Part shown: piece after piece, positions 42,431-54,770 of the stretch
Position numbering within the stretch: position 1 is the first letter of the stretch
Layout: every line of letters starts with the position of its first letter
From: Takashimella koratensis
Taxonomy: Eukaryota; Basidiomycota; Tremellomycetes; Trichosporonales; Tetragoniomycetaceae
NCBI GenBank assembly: GCA_003116875.1
Contig: BCKT01000012.1
Span: forward strand, 434,001 to 498,000
Direction of reading: 5' to 3'
Length of the DNA: 64,000 bases
Notes under the pieces: model-generated
Told to the model about the DNA's origin: nothing
What the model saw: the letters and a program-made list of their open reading frames with translations, nothing else
Databases searched by the model: none
Position numbers and translations under genes: made by a program

Positions 42431-45354
42431 ATGTCGTACCCATCATCCGCGGCCTCGTCGCTCGCGCCGTCACGCTCGTCCACTCCACTCCCTCCGCCTC
42501 CCCCGAAGGCCCAGATCTCGGGCTCGCAACACCAGCTACACACAACCAAGCTCACCCACAAGCTTCGGCACATGTTCGACTCGACACCTCGGACCGCACT
42601 CTTCCAAGCAACCGTCACGATCCACGAGCTCACAAATATCCCTCAGCTTGAGGGGCAGTACGCCGTCTCGTACAAGTTTCGAGGCAAGCGGCCAAAGTCA
42701 GAGGCAGTGGCGAGTGCGGCGCGGGCAGCGACAGCCGCTGCAGGAGGAAAGGGGGCGTTGGGAGTGGGCGGGAAACCTCAGGCTAGAGACAGGCTGTCGG
42801 TGCCTCCGCTCAGTGCGGGGGGGATCAGCCCCAAACCGAGCCTGCCGAACCTCAAACTCCAACAACCCTCGCAATCATCTGTGTCCCTCAAATCGTCCGC
42901 CGCATCTTCGACCCAGAGCACGCACTACCTACCGGGTTCGCCTCAGTCTCAGCCCCCCTCGCAGAACCGCACGCTCCTCACCCGCGTCCCGTCGCAAAAG
43001 GCCAGCTCACTCCCGGCGCCGCCCGCATTCACTCCCGTCGCCTCGTCGGCGTCGACAAAGTCCGGAATCGCAGGTGGGAGCACGACCACGGGAGCTCGGT
43101 CAGAGAAGAAAATCTCGGACCCAACACCATTGCGGAGGAGTATGGGACCCGATGAGGAAGACGACGACGATACGCCCTCGCCTCATCTGATCATGGAGGA
43201 GCCCGAGGAGGTCAGCGAGGGACTTGGCGCGATTGACGACCCTACACCAACAGGCAGTTCTGGATCGAGTCGAACTTCCTTTGAATCGTCTTCTCTCTCC
43301 ACAACAGGACGATTTCCTACTTCTCGGGGAGTAGACTCCCCCCGGCCTCTCTCGGCCGTGTCGTCCACGTCCCACCTGAGTGTACCGTTCCCGAGATCCA
43401 GCTCAGCACTACCTCCCGCCCGGTCGGGGACACTACCGTCTGCAGCGGTCCTCACCGGTCCGGTGGCAGGAACAAGCGACATTGACTTCAACGCGCCACA
43501 AAACCAACCTCACGCGCAACCACTCTCCCGATCCTCAACGCTCTCGGGCGACCGTATCTCGCTTGCGTCTTCGCCCGCAGAAATGATGCGCCACCGATCA
43601 CATACCGACCGACACGGGGCGCCACATATCATCCCTCCTATCGAAGCCCTCACCGTTCCGCGGAAGGGTACCACCCCTGCCCGGCCTCTGCGGTCTCACA
43701 CCGTCTCATGGGAGTACCAGGTCCAGCACTTGTTCAAGGTCCCATTAGGGAAACCTGTTGCGTTGGCCGAAGCACCCACCCCCTCGTCTGGCCGACCCCG
43801 AGATCCACTCATGGCCAAACAAGGTGGGGTCGCACCCGTCCTCGGCGCAGGACCGATGAGCGAGTCGGGCCTCAAACTCACGATCGAGCAACTCCCGACT
43901 GTCGCCCCGCCGTCGACACCACGACTAGGTAGCGGGGACAACAACGAGCCTCGTAGTCCTGGCGCCGCACAGGATGGGAGGCCCCAGGACAGGCCAAAGA
44001 CAGCAGCAGAGAAGGAGAAGGAGAAAGAGAGGATTGTATTTGGGTACGTCAATATCGACCTCGCACCGTTTGCAGGGTTAGGCCCAACGACGAGGAAGTT
44101 TCTCCTCAAGGATAGTAGGACGAACGCCACGGTCCGGGTGAGTCAGACGTAGAGAAACATTGGGAGGTAGTGGGGCGGACGAGGAGAGACAGGGGCAGAG
44201 CTGATGGACCCAGATCACGGTGGATATGAAGTGGTTGGGTGGAGAGGAAAAGTGGGCCGCGTGAGTACCAACGCCTGTGTTCTTCGCAAGGACCCTCCTG
44301 TGGAAGCGGTGCTGACTCGATAAAGTCCGCCTATGCAAGAGGGCCACCATGCGACCGGGATCAAGGACTTGACCGGGAACGAGGCACAGGAGCAAGTCCG
44401 CAGCGACTGTGAGTTGAAGATGTGCTCGGACGCTGGTGCAAGAGAGCTCCAAGGACCCATTCACTGACAACGTGCCAAACCCATTGCCCACCTCTCACAG
44501 TGCACCTTCGACACACTCCATCGCGGTCTTCTAGTTCAGACATGTCGTCCATCTCGGGCCAGCCGTCCAACCGCTCGACATCATCTACCAACCTCCCTCG
44601 TGCGCAATCTGCGATCAGCCTAGTTACGCATCCGCCTCAGCTGGGATATAAATCTTATGAGCACCATTTGAAAGAGACGAAAGCAGAGCCGAGTCTGAAC
44701 GCTGGCGCCACGCTCCCATCTCAAATGACGCCGTCGCGAACACGGTCTACGGGCCCCGTATCTCCAGGAGGCGAGGAGGACGATGGGTTTGTTTTCAACC
44801 CAGGGTCGCAGTTCCTCACTATCCCAATGGAGAAAAGAGCCCGTTCGCCTAGCCCTACTCCGTCAATCTCTGGCTCACCTTTCTCCTCCCCTGGGCACGC
44901 GCGGAGGCCCAGTCACCGACATCATACCCACCATATGCGTGGAAGCGTGCACATCCTCAACGACCCAGCTTCGCTCACCGCCGAACAAGCACAGACACAC
45001 GAATTACCTCCCGAATTTGTTATCGAAGCCATCTTCAACCCCCGACCGGCAGGCGAGTTCACGCCCTTCACTTATGTGCCGATGCGGAACGGGTCGCCAT
45101 TGTTTGGGGACTACTCGACGAACCCTGGCGCCGAGGGAGGAGAAAAGGGCTTCGAAAGTGGGTGGGGGAACGCATGGGGAGGAGCAGGAGGTGGGGGTGC
45201 AGGAGCGGGAGGGAGGATGGACTTGGATCAGATTGAGGAGCATCCACCAAGTCCGAAAGAAGGAGCGGATCCAGACGCTCAATCGGGAGCAAGGAAAGGT
45301 TGGGGGAAGTTGAAGTTGAGAGTGATGAGCGGTGGGAACAAGGATAAAGCCTAG
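42431..45354 (+). CDS. NT-C2 (EEIG1/EHBP1-type) domain protein, 896 aa
   Basis: Exons 42431-44137, 44214-44260, 44326-44408 and 44501-45354 keep frame. FQATVTIHELTNIPQLEGQYAVSYKFRGK (from about residue 58) is the first half of an N-terminal C2 domain as in EEIG1/EHBP1. The second half begins VSWEYQVQHLFKVPLG (W427) and continues with VFGYVNIDLAPFAGLGPTTRKFLLKDS and ATVRITVDMKW. About 330 low-complexity residues (Ser/Pro-rich, acidic DEEDDDD) separate the two halves. Such domains bind membranes or link Rab/actin machinery; this role is inferred. The C-terminal half is disordered, with a Gly-rich stretch near the end. Confidence 0.85.
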
Positions 45355-48095
45355 GTGCAGGTATTTGGTGGTCTTGTAAGTGAGTAGCGCAAGATTAGGA
45401 GAAGAGAGTGGAAGAGATTGATCAGAGGCTGTGAAGTGGGTCGCAGAGGAGACATGGAACAAGAGCAGGAGACGAAGAGCTATATCATTTGCAAGTTTAG
45501 TACATCCAATTACTCCATACTTTCACATATCCCCATATCGTCTGTCGTCAGCACGCTTCATCTATCCACATTGTAATGGCATTAGTTTCGGCAAGTTACT
45601 TTGCGTGAATCATAATGAGCGATCAGACGAGAGTCGAAGGAGATGGCGAGTGGCATCGTCAAAGTCAAGCTTCAGTAAACGATCGTCTCTTTCAAGCATG
45701 CACCCTTCACCTTTCGATACCTCCCCTCTCGACTCATAACCCCGGCCCAACTGCTTTGCTCACGGGCAGCGCTCGTTTCCTGGGCTCGTTTCCTGCCCAG
45801 AATTTCCGAGATGCTTCGGGAGCATATTAGGCTGCAAGACAAGAGAAGATATACCGGCATCTTAACGTCAAGTTTGAACAAAAAGACGCGCTTTCAACTA
45901 GTCTTGGTCAGGTCAATAAAGGTCGATAAACTAGCCGAGACTGAGACAGGCACATGATGAGGTTTTACGTTGTACGACACGGTTCTGAACCGTAAGGACT
46001 GAGCCTGTGCCCAAAGCGGTTTGGGAGCCCGTCGATCCTCCGCTGCGGATCGACGAGAACTGCATCGTGCATCACTGTGCTGTACCTTGCTACAGTAGAC
46101 CCTCTCGTCTATGAAGCAAGGAGTGTGGCCAGCACAGGGGTCTGAGATCGATAGCGAGGGAGGTACAAGTGATCGACGTGGCGCTCGGCCGAGAATTGGA
46201 GAAAAAGCGGAATGAGAGTGAGGATGTCTGTCCGATGGGACGAGTGTTTACGATGGGGGAGATAGGTGTAGTAAGAGGTGGGTCCGGGGGGGGGGAGGGG
46301 GGGGATGGCGGGCGTAAGGAACGGGATAACAGCGGCACGAGAGAGGATCAGCCCAATGGACTGACGGGATGGGTGGCATGTCGAAAACAGAGGTTGCCGG
46401 TTCAGCCGTCCTGGAACAAGGACGACGATGGATAGGAGACAGGATCGTGACTGTATTCAGGTTTTATCAGCGTCGTGGAGGCTTTCGATTGCTTCAGTCA
46501 CCGTCCCGCGCAATGAGATCTGTACTTGACACACTGGACAAACACTGTGAGTCATGCTGCACGATACGGTGGTACGCTCCTTGTATAGCCAGAGGAATAA
46601 GGTTTTGCGTTGCTCTTTGTTCTGTTCGCTTCAGAGCGACTGTCCCTGCGGGTATGGACTCGGGTTTCCTGAGTGAATAGGCAATGTCAGTCGTCGGCAG
46701 GCAGCAAGACGGACTCGGCTGGTGCATGACCAGGAAAGAGGAAGACGAGTACATCGTTTTGGTGCACGTCAGCAATGCCGTTGTTTGCGTGATGCTCTGT
46801 CGGAGGTCAACGCCGCGGACGACGGCCGGGGTCCGGGCTCTAGGCGGCAGGCTAAAGAGCCCAGGACAGGTGGAGAAAAAAAGGAAAAGAGGGAAACCCA
46901 CCGACGCCACACGCACCTCGAGGGGAGAAAGGACATCACCGAGCAGGAGGAGTAACGAAGTAACGAAAAATAAAAACCCTTACGGCGCTGGGTTTACGCC
47001 AGTGGCTGAAGATGATTTGTTTTTCCCTTTTTCTACGGTTATGAAAAATCAGGTCGTAGCTCGCTTGAGGGAGGGTTAAGAGAACAAAGAGGTAGGCGGG
47101 AGAGGCGCGGTGATCGGCGAGAGGCAATAAAAACCTGGACAGAAGAAGTACTGTACTGTATCAGCAGACCAACAGATATCCGGAGGCCTAGCGACGTGGG
47201 CTAAGGGTAATGCTGAGCAAGTCCCTTCTCCTCCCTTCCTGGCTGGAACTTTGCCGGGCGGGAGCTGGAGGCGCCGAAACATATGACCCAAGGAAAATCA
47301 AATAGAACAAAAGGCCGAAACCCGATCCGACCGACAAGGAGCTGGAGCGAGCGCGAAGGCGCTGGGCGTCGACCCGCATCGTTCAGCGGCGCTGGGCGTT
47401 TGGGCTGTAGGTCGTCGTATCCTCTCCGACTGACCAGTCAGTCGGTCGGTAATTTTCATCGCTATGCACCAGCCTCTCTTGCCGTGCCTCCTCCTCCTTC
47501 CCTTCCCCTTCTCCTTACTCCCTCCTCTTCCCCCCCCCCNNNNNNNNNNNNNNNNNNNNCCTCTCCCCAAGTTGGTGAACAAAGAAGACAGAATCACGAG
47601 CCCGCGTCCCAACCCGACCTCAGGTCAGGTGGGATCGAGGAACCCATCCCAGGAAAAAAGGGAGTTCGGGGACAAGGCAAGGCAAGGCAAGGGTGGCTCG
47701 AGGGACGACGAAGACTCGTAGAGCCCCACCCAATCCTTCCCACCTGTACTCTATCCTGTGCCTGCTTGCCTACCAGCATAGGATTGTACCCTCTTTACCT
47801 GGTTCGTATGCAGAGCCAAAAATACAATAAACATTCAACTCTTGTTCACCCTGTACCTCATAGTTCCAATACAGAGTCAAAAGGTCCCAGCATTCCGCCC
47901 TTTACCCAAAGCCAGTGGTTCCATCTCCAACTTGATTCTTATTTTGACTCCCGACATTCTTCCAACCCATACGAACCACCGACACCCCGGCACCAGTTTA
48001 CGTCTACCACCTCGACTACATTGAGAGGCAAAAAGGGAAAAGAAGCGTGTTTCGCAGTTACTCTGTATCGCAGAATGGTCCGAGTCAATTGAATG
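45355..48095. other. Long intergenic region with an assembly gap
   Basis: No gene was recognised. G-rich runs lie at 46286-46314, and a 9-bp inverted repeat (CGTCGATCC/GGATCGACG) at 46030-46055. A 20-N gap is at 47540-47559. Confidence 0.4.
47540..47559. other. Assembly gap of 20 N
   Basis: Twenty N directly follow a C9 run, so the true length is unknown. Confidence 0.98.
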
Positions 48096-48954
48096 GGCCT
48101 GCCTACCCTCCCGCGACACGACAGTCGAAACCTCCTGCGTTGATCCGAGACTCCATCACCTCTCCCCTACTCCCCTCCCCTCGGCTGCCTGGCCCTGTCG
48201 ACCCACCCGTCAACTCAATTAATTGATCACTTTTTCGAGACGTCATTTCCCTTGCGGTCCGGACGACGGGAAGCGAGAACGGCACCAGCTAGGCGGCGAC
48301 GCACGACGACGCACCGAAGACCGCACCCCTTGCGTGGGCTATCCCGGGCCGATTCCCCCAATCATCCCTCCCACCCCCTACTTCCCCCGTTCCCTCCTCG
48401 CTTCAACTCCGTCTCTCGAAAAAAGTCAATCGCTTGTCAATCCCATTCCTTTCTCGTCCGTTCGAGCAGGACAGTCACCTAGAGACCGACCGAAACCGTA
48501 GACTAGTGCTTTGACCTGGCTGTGCTTTTCTTTTTTTAACACTTCACTGCCCCCCGTCCCCGTTTTCTTTTGTTTCTCGATCGCACCTTCGTTATCCTGG
48601 GTGGTGTTTTTATTCGAGCTCCCCTCTCCGCCCCTCTTCCCCCCTCGCTTTTCGCTTCGGCATCCTGCGGACTTTGCCCATCGTTTCGGTCCAGTAACGA
48701 CGGTATTCTTCTTCCTCCCTTTCTCTCTTTCTCTCAAGTCGACGCGGTGTGAGATCGTTCTCTTCGACCTTACCTCCCCACTTGTGCATAGACTAAACGA
48801 TTCGACAACGACACGGTCGCTCGACTACGACGGCATAGCATCCCGAACAACCGCCCCCCGCCTGGCATCCTTTAGACTCCTTCGCGAGGATCACCGGACG
48901 ATCTTTCCCACAGTGCCTTGAAACCCTCGCGCCCTTTGCACAAAAGCAGGCGCG
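48096..48954 (+). promoter_or_regulatory. Putative ATG-free 5' leader of the GPCR gene
   Basis: No ATG occurs on the + strand in 859 nt before the start codon. The stretch is pyrimidine-rich. Confidence 0.45.
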
Positions 48955-51554
48955 ATGGACATGGCGACGGGGAGCAGCCCAGATGCGCTGGCGGCGAGGA
49001 ACTTGACCTCTGCCGTCCTCGCCACCGCGGCTTCTTCCGCGTCAGCCTCAATCTACAACCTCGACCCGACATATGTTATCGCCAACGCGACCTCGACTAC
49101 CGAGTCAGACGAGTGGGTCCTCATCGTCGACGTCGTCATCCTCTCCCTCACTATCATCGGCGCCCTCGGTATCCTCGTCTCCATGTTCTGGTTCGAGTTT
49201 CGCGGTCGAGCAGTCACCACCCGAATGCGAATCGTACAAAGTCTCGTCGTTAGCGATTTGATGCTGGGTATCATTGGCTTGATTGGATCGGCAATGGCGC
49301 TCGCAGGTCACTCGCTCGTCGACGATAGCAACTCGTGCGACGGTCTTGGATTCTCGCTCGTGGCCACCCTCTTCTCCCAACACTTCTGGACGCTGTCACT
49401 CGCGTTTGCAACGTTCATGATCCTCATCCACCCGCTCCACAACCTCACTTCACTACTTGAGAAATACTGGTACTACCTCTGGGTCCTTGTCTGGGTCATC
49501 TCCGTCGCGATCGCTTTGGTCGGATACCTGGTCTACGGCTACTACCCTACTGGCGGTATCTGTTTCTACGGCTCCAACGCGGGACTCTACGGCGAGCTGA
49601 TCCAATTCATTCCCCGCGGTATCGTCTTCGTCCTTATCGCGTTCATCTACGGCCGGTTATTCGTCTTCCTTCGACGACCAGACAAGATCCACACAACCTT
49701 CTCCGACACGTCCCCGACTGGGTCGTTTGGCCGCGGCGCGTCGTTCCTCACGCGCCAGCACGGTCGAGTGCGCGGTCTGTTCTCGCGAGGCGGGACGCGT
49801 TCGGCACCCGCGCCGATGCCCGTGATGAAGATGGAAGCGACGCCGTCAAATGAGACCGACCTCGCGGCGTCGCTCGACCACCCACAGGCGCACGGGCAAG
49901 TGGGAGCGCAGGAGAAGGAGGCTAGCAGAGACAAGGTCAGGGAGAAGGAGGAGTACAACTTAACCCCCATGTCCCTGCCCAACCCGCGCAAGTGGTCCAG
50001 GCAGTCGCAGAAGGAGCGCGACATCCCGCCTTGGGAGCGAGTAGAGTTGCCCGTGTTCCAGGTAGACGGACAGCGATTTGGCGGCGCGCAGGCGAACACG
50101 ACGAGCTTTGGGAGTGGAGGGAACGGAGGGAACGTGTGGGATAATTGGAAAGGGTTTGGAGTGCAGGGGAAGAAACGACCTTCGACGACATCATCGACGC
50201 TCTCAGGTGGGCGACCGGGGTCGGCAGGGTCGGCAATCAGCGACGCGTCGCCACCGATGCCGTTTGGCGGGCTGAAGCGCGCGTTCAGTGGATATCAGCC
50301 CCACCTTTCGAGTGTGCGATCGACACCTGATCGCGAGTTTGCCGCTCCTCCGCTTTCACCAACAATGACGGAGAGCGCAGTGATGGGTAACGTCGCGGCG
50401 GTCGAGGTGGGCGCGTCACCAGAGTTTTCGGGCTCGTCACCTGCCACCGCGTCGAGTCGGCACGCACGGCGGCGGTCAGGCGAGTTGAGCGGATCGGTCT
50501 CGTCCTCCCCTCGGACCCACGACTCGGACGGCACCGGGTCCGTCCCGACCCGCACACCAGCGTTAGTCGGTGGTGTCGGGATCGTAACCCCTTCGGCACC
50601 GTCGACTCCCGCTGCCGAGACCCCTCACTTTGAAGCCTCGTTTGACCCCGAGATCAGACGCAACTCGGCTCGCTCGACTGGCTCCACCAACCCATCTTTC
50701 GCATCAACAACCAAACCCCTTGCCGCCAAGTCACCCATCCTGGGCAGCGGGGACATTGAGAGGACTGCGGGAGCCGCGACGGCCGAGGAGGAAGACGACG
50801 ACGACGAGCCAGAAGTGTGGGACTTGATGAAGGTGCTCAAGAGCACAGAACCACCAGAATCGAACAATGATAGGTTCGCAGTCCATTCGGGAAGCGATCA
50901 GTTTGAATACGTACCAGAATCAATGGCGTCGTACCTCAACAGGAAAACGGCGCTGCTCATGCTCTGGTTCCCGCTCGGCGTAAGTAGACTCACTATTACA
51001 CAGACAACTTGGAGTTTGGGCCCTGATTGAGGAAGTCTGCGCTGACAGTCGATTTTGATCAGTACATCTTGTTGTTCTCCGTGTCGTTGATTAGGATAAT
51101 CTACGACTTCGATGGTAACCCGCCTGCTTCGCTCCGCGCCATTTCGCGGTGGATGATCTTTGCCCAGGGTGCCCTCGACGCGCTGATCTACGGCCTTGTC
51201 GAGTGGCACACGAAGCGCGTGGTTCGGAAACGCGCACGCAAGGGGACCTTCTCTCCCCGCGGCTCGGGCAACGGCGGTGGGTCCGGCCTCGGAAGCGCGA
51301 TTCGCGGTCTCACGAGCTACGGACGAGGCGAAGGAGGTAGGCGTACGACCAACCACGGATCCAGCACTCCCAATGGTGGTGGCGTTACCTCTCAAGTTGG
51401 GCAAACTGTCAGCTTTGCCGAACCCGTCGAGCACGACCCTCGCTCAATCCACCAGCAGCTCGTCGATGGAAGGCATAGGGCGTCTATCGCACCGACCATC
51501 GCGTCGTCGTTGGCTATGGGTCGTAAAGACTCGTTGACCGTTCCGCCGAGATGA
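48955..51554 (+). CDS. Seven-helix G protein-coupled receptor, Git3/Gpr1/Gpr4-like
   Basis: Exons 48955-50979 and 51063-51554 give 838 residues. The outer N-terminus holds Asn-x-Ser/Thr sites. Helix 1 is WVLIVDVVILSLTIIGALGI, helix 2 LVVSDLMLGIIGLIG, helix 3 near SQHFWTLSLAF, helix 4 YYLWVLVWVISVAIALVG, helix 5 IPRGIVFVLIAFIYGRLFVF (about 220-240). Helix 6 is ALLMLWFPLGYILLFSVSLIRIIY, interrupted by the only intron, and helix 7 is ISRWMIFAQGALDALIYGLVEW. The third cytoplasmic loop is about 415 residues, Ser/Pro-rich. This layout matches fungal nutrient-sensing receptors that act on the cAMP/PKA pathway (glucose receptor Git3/Gpr1; Gpr4 of Cryptococcus). The ligand is not known. Confidence 0.87.
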
Positions 51555-52201
51555 CCGGACGGCGCTCTACGACCTTGGCGACGTTGTTTCCCTTGGCGTT
51601 CTCATTCTTATCTACCTCTCATCATCATCACGTTCATCTTCGCATTAGAGAATCCATTGTAGTATTCGTGTCAAGTGCCCCTTGCCGCCTCATAGACCAG
51701 TCAAGAGAAGTCTTACACATCAACGACGCCGCATCACATCATCCATCTCACCTCTTTATAGTGACTGTCCCCCCCTGCAGTCGTTATCGTTATCCAATAC
51801 GACCCACCAGTTCTCTATCATCCTCTACATACACCGCCCTTTTTGGCCCTCTTTGTAACCTTCAGAGGCCTCACTTGTTGTCTCAACCTGTACACGGAAG
51901 TAGGACAACTATGCATATTCGTCATGGAGACGAATTGAACCATGAAATAATAACAATGAAGGAACAATCAGGTGAAACAAATGATAAGAGAGTGGCAAGT
52001 GAAGAGAGTAAACGTGAAAAGTCGATGAATATGCACGGGTACAACGAAACCTTGCTATGGTGTGGTGGTGATCGATCGAGAGATCGTCTCTTTTGGTGTC
52101 TAGTGACGTCTGTGGAGAGGAATGAGGGTGGCGAGGGTCGAGATGGAGGGGGACGGTGAGCAAGTATGGGCGACTGAGGTTGATTGGTAGAATCCGGACG
52201 C
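51555..52201. other. Convergent 3' spacer
   Basis: This holds the 3' ends of the receptor gene (+) and the carrier gene (-). Nothing else was recognised. Confidence 0.5.
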
Positions 52202-53744
52202 TTAGTCAAAGACCCAGCCGAGATTCTTCTGCAGCGTTTCATAGATGACGAAGATCATCGCCGAGCTCGGAGCGGCACGAGCCACGGTCAGTCCGCAACC
52301 TGCGTACATCCCTCGTAGACCTCGACTTTTCCAGATCTTCCCAGCCATAACCCAGAAGCTTGGCGGTGGTTTATGTGGGTTAAGTTCTGCGCTCGTTTGC
52401 ATTGCCGATTTCACGCTATCCGCCGGAAAGAGAATAACATTGTACGACATACCGGCGACGGCGCCTGAAGCCATGAGCTCGCCTATGCTCAGGTCGGCTT
52501 TGGTGACCAATCGGTATTCGGGGTCCGCAGTAGATGAAGGGAGAAGCGATTGTCGACGTGAGATAAAGTAGCGAGAGGTGATCTCGTAAGCGCTGAACCA
52601 AGCGGAAGACCCGCCCGTCTCGCGAAAGAGAGTGCCCATTTGGCCGAGCCAAAGGCCACGGATACCGTGGGTCCGGACAGTGGATGCGATCAGGGAGAAC
52701 GGACCTTCGGGAGGAGGCAGGCCGGGAGCGGGCGCGCGAAGAGGTTGGGTGACGGATGGGGAGGTCGCGTAGCCACGAGCGCCGTGAGGGACGGTCTGGG
52801 CAGAGGGGGTAGTGGAGGGGAGTGGGCGGGAAGTCGCGGACGAAGATTCGAAAGCGCCTTCACGGGCGAGCATCTGCACCTGCATACGGCATTTGATAAG
52901 CTCGATAGGGGTCCTAAGGAGATACATGTCAGCGCGACGTTTTCGCGACGATTTCTTCCATTGCAGGCAAGAACTCACAAGACAAAGCTCGCCGTGGCAC
53001 CGGCTCCAGCAGCAGACAGTGCCAGCTCGGGGATGGAAAGCTCGCGTCGTTTTCCACGCGCTTTCTCAGAAAGTCCGTCTCCATCCGCGTCAGCGGTGAC
53101 GGTCCCCGGGTTGACGGTAAGGATAAGTTGCTGAAACTTGTTGTAGGCGAGAAAGAGGACGGCGTTTTCGCAGGCAGCACCAAAGAGAGGTGCCGAAATT
53201 CCCTGCGTAATGGAAAGAGAGAAATAGTCATGTCAATGTCAACACACAGGTAGAGGGGGAAAGATAGTCCAGCCCAGGGAAAGAAAGGGGGCTCGCGCTG
53301 GGTGAAGAACTCGGACGTACTCGGTAGAGCCCTCGCCAACCTTCTCGGACGTAGGTCTGCTTGAAGCAGTCGAGAGGGCCGGTGAAAGACAACGGTCGAT
53401 CGGTGGGTTGAGACTGAAGCCTGACTTTGACTGAGCGGGATCTGTTAGCTCACTTGCCCACGTTTGTCGCAGTGGCCGCTTCCAATTCAAGTTGAAGGTG
53501 AAGGGAGAGGTTACGCTAGTTCAGACTGGAGCTTACCTAGGTCGAATGGGTGCTCAAACACCTTGGCAGCCATACCCGCGAGCTATCAAGGGGGTAAGCA
53601 GAGATCAAATGAGTAGAGACATGACATGCGCGCAGAAGGGAGCTCGTATGGACTGCGGTGGGGAAAGTGAGACAGTGCTCGACTCACACTGCCAAAGGTG
53701 ACGTCCCGAAGAGCGCTGCTGGAATCGTCCGCGCCGCCGCCCAT
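52202..53744 (-). CDS. Mitochondrial carrier (SLC25), ornithine-carrier-like
   Basis: Exons 53688-53744, 53537-53582, 53321-53430, 52979-53202 and 52202-52913 give 382 residues. Three carrier signatures are present: [23 protein letters not shown] and [12 protein letters not shown]. The second and third resemble the yeast Ort1/Arg11 ornithine exchanger (family knowledge). Helix-linked Gly segments follow each, for example [16 protein letters not shown] and [22 protein letters not shown]. The protein is longer than the usual 300 residues because of Pro/Ser-rich insertions in two matrix loops, after the [12 protein letters not shown] segment and after KCRMQV. Ornithine is a reasonable but unproven substrate; basic amino acids or acylcarnitine are alternatives. 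Confidence 0.87.
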
Positions 53745-54770
53745 GGTATTGACGCGTTTCCTCTATCGCTCAACTAGGGAAATATAAAGTGTGAAGAGGT
53801 GCACAGAGACGAGTACGAGTTCTCAAGAAGCAGTCGACAGCATCTGAGGTATATGGTATATAGACAAAGGGGCAGGTAGGATGTGCAGTTTGAAAAAAAA
53901 AAAAAATGCAAACAATGACGGCCCAGGAACGTGTAGGCGTCCAAATCTCTGGGCCGGTGGAGGAACCGCACCAAAAGAGGTTACGTAATTGTCTCCTTTG
54001 CGACGGCTACAGGCGTTGATTTTTGTCTGTCCCAGAAACAGGTAGGGACGCATTACAGGCATGGATATGAAAACTGGGGTCGACTGGATATCGACGGTGA
54101 AGGCCTAGATACCGGTCTGGGGATGGTCTGACGACCAGCCTTGTAGCGTGATGCAGCGTTGACGATCTGACTGTACATCACTGCCACTGCTCCCTAATAA
54201 AGGGCCCCGTGATTATGTGGCCGCAACGAAACGCGCACTGACTGACCAGTTCAGGTTCTCCCTCGACTCTTGATGAGCAGTTCGATGCCAGGCTCCAACA
54301 GATGTGTCTTTACGTGTCCGCATACACTGCTCTGCATACTACATACCTCTGTCTTGTGTGCTTGCTTTGGTTTTGATCTTGGCGGTAGCTTTGAGATGAA
54401 ACGGGGTATAGTCAAGTGCCACGTGGCCTTGCAATGGCTGTGGATGCACTGCCCCTGACCGAGAACGCAGCGCACTTACACTCCTTTGCGCGCCCTTCAA
54501 TTCTCGTCTCATCTCATCCCATCCTCCTTCCCATCTCCTCATCCATCTACAACCACATCAACACCACACCTTGCCCTTCTCCTTCGCACTCAGATAGACG
54601 ACTATCCCGACACGCTCTCGACTTGTTCACGACGCACCAATTGACAGAAACGTCTCACGGCCCTTCGCCCATCGCGTGTGCGTTAGGCAAAACCATCACG
54701 CGACTACGGCACAGAATTCGTTGCTTGTCGACCGAAATTGTACACTGAGAGCTGCCTATCCACCAGCACG
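53745..54770. other. Divergent intergenic region
   Basis: This holds the promoters of the carrier gene (-) and the four-helix protein gene (+). A run of 13 A begins near 53893. No gene is seen. Confidence 0.45.

Noticed and set aside
42315..43190. Plus-strand frame of 291 codons
   Set aside because: It overlaps the NT-C2 gene in another frame and encodes only Arg/Pro/Ser-rich sequence.
46030..46055. Inverted repeat as a terminator or mobile element end
   Set aside because: The 9-bp stem is isolated, no gene ends there and no target-site duplication is seen.
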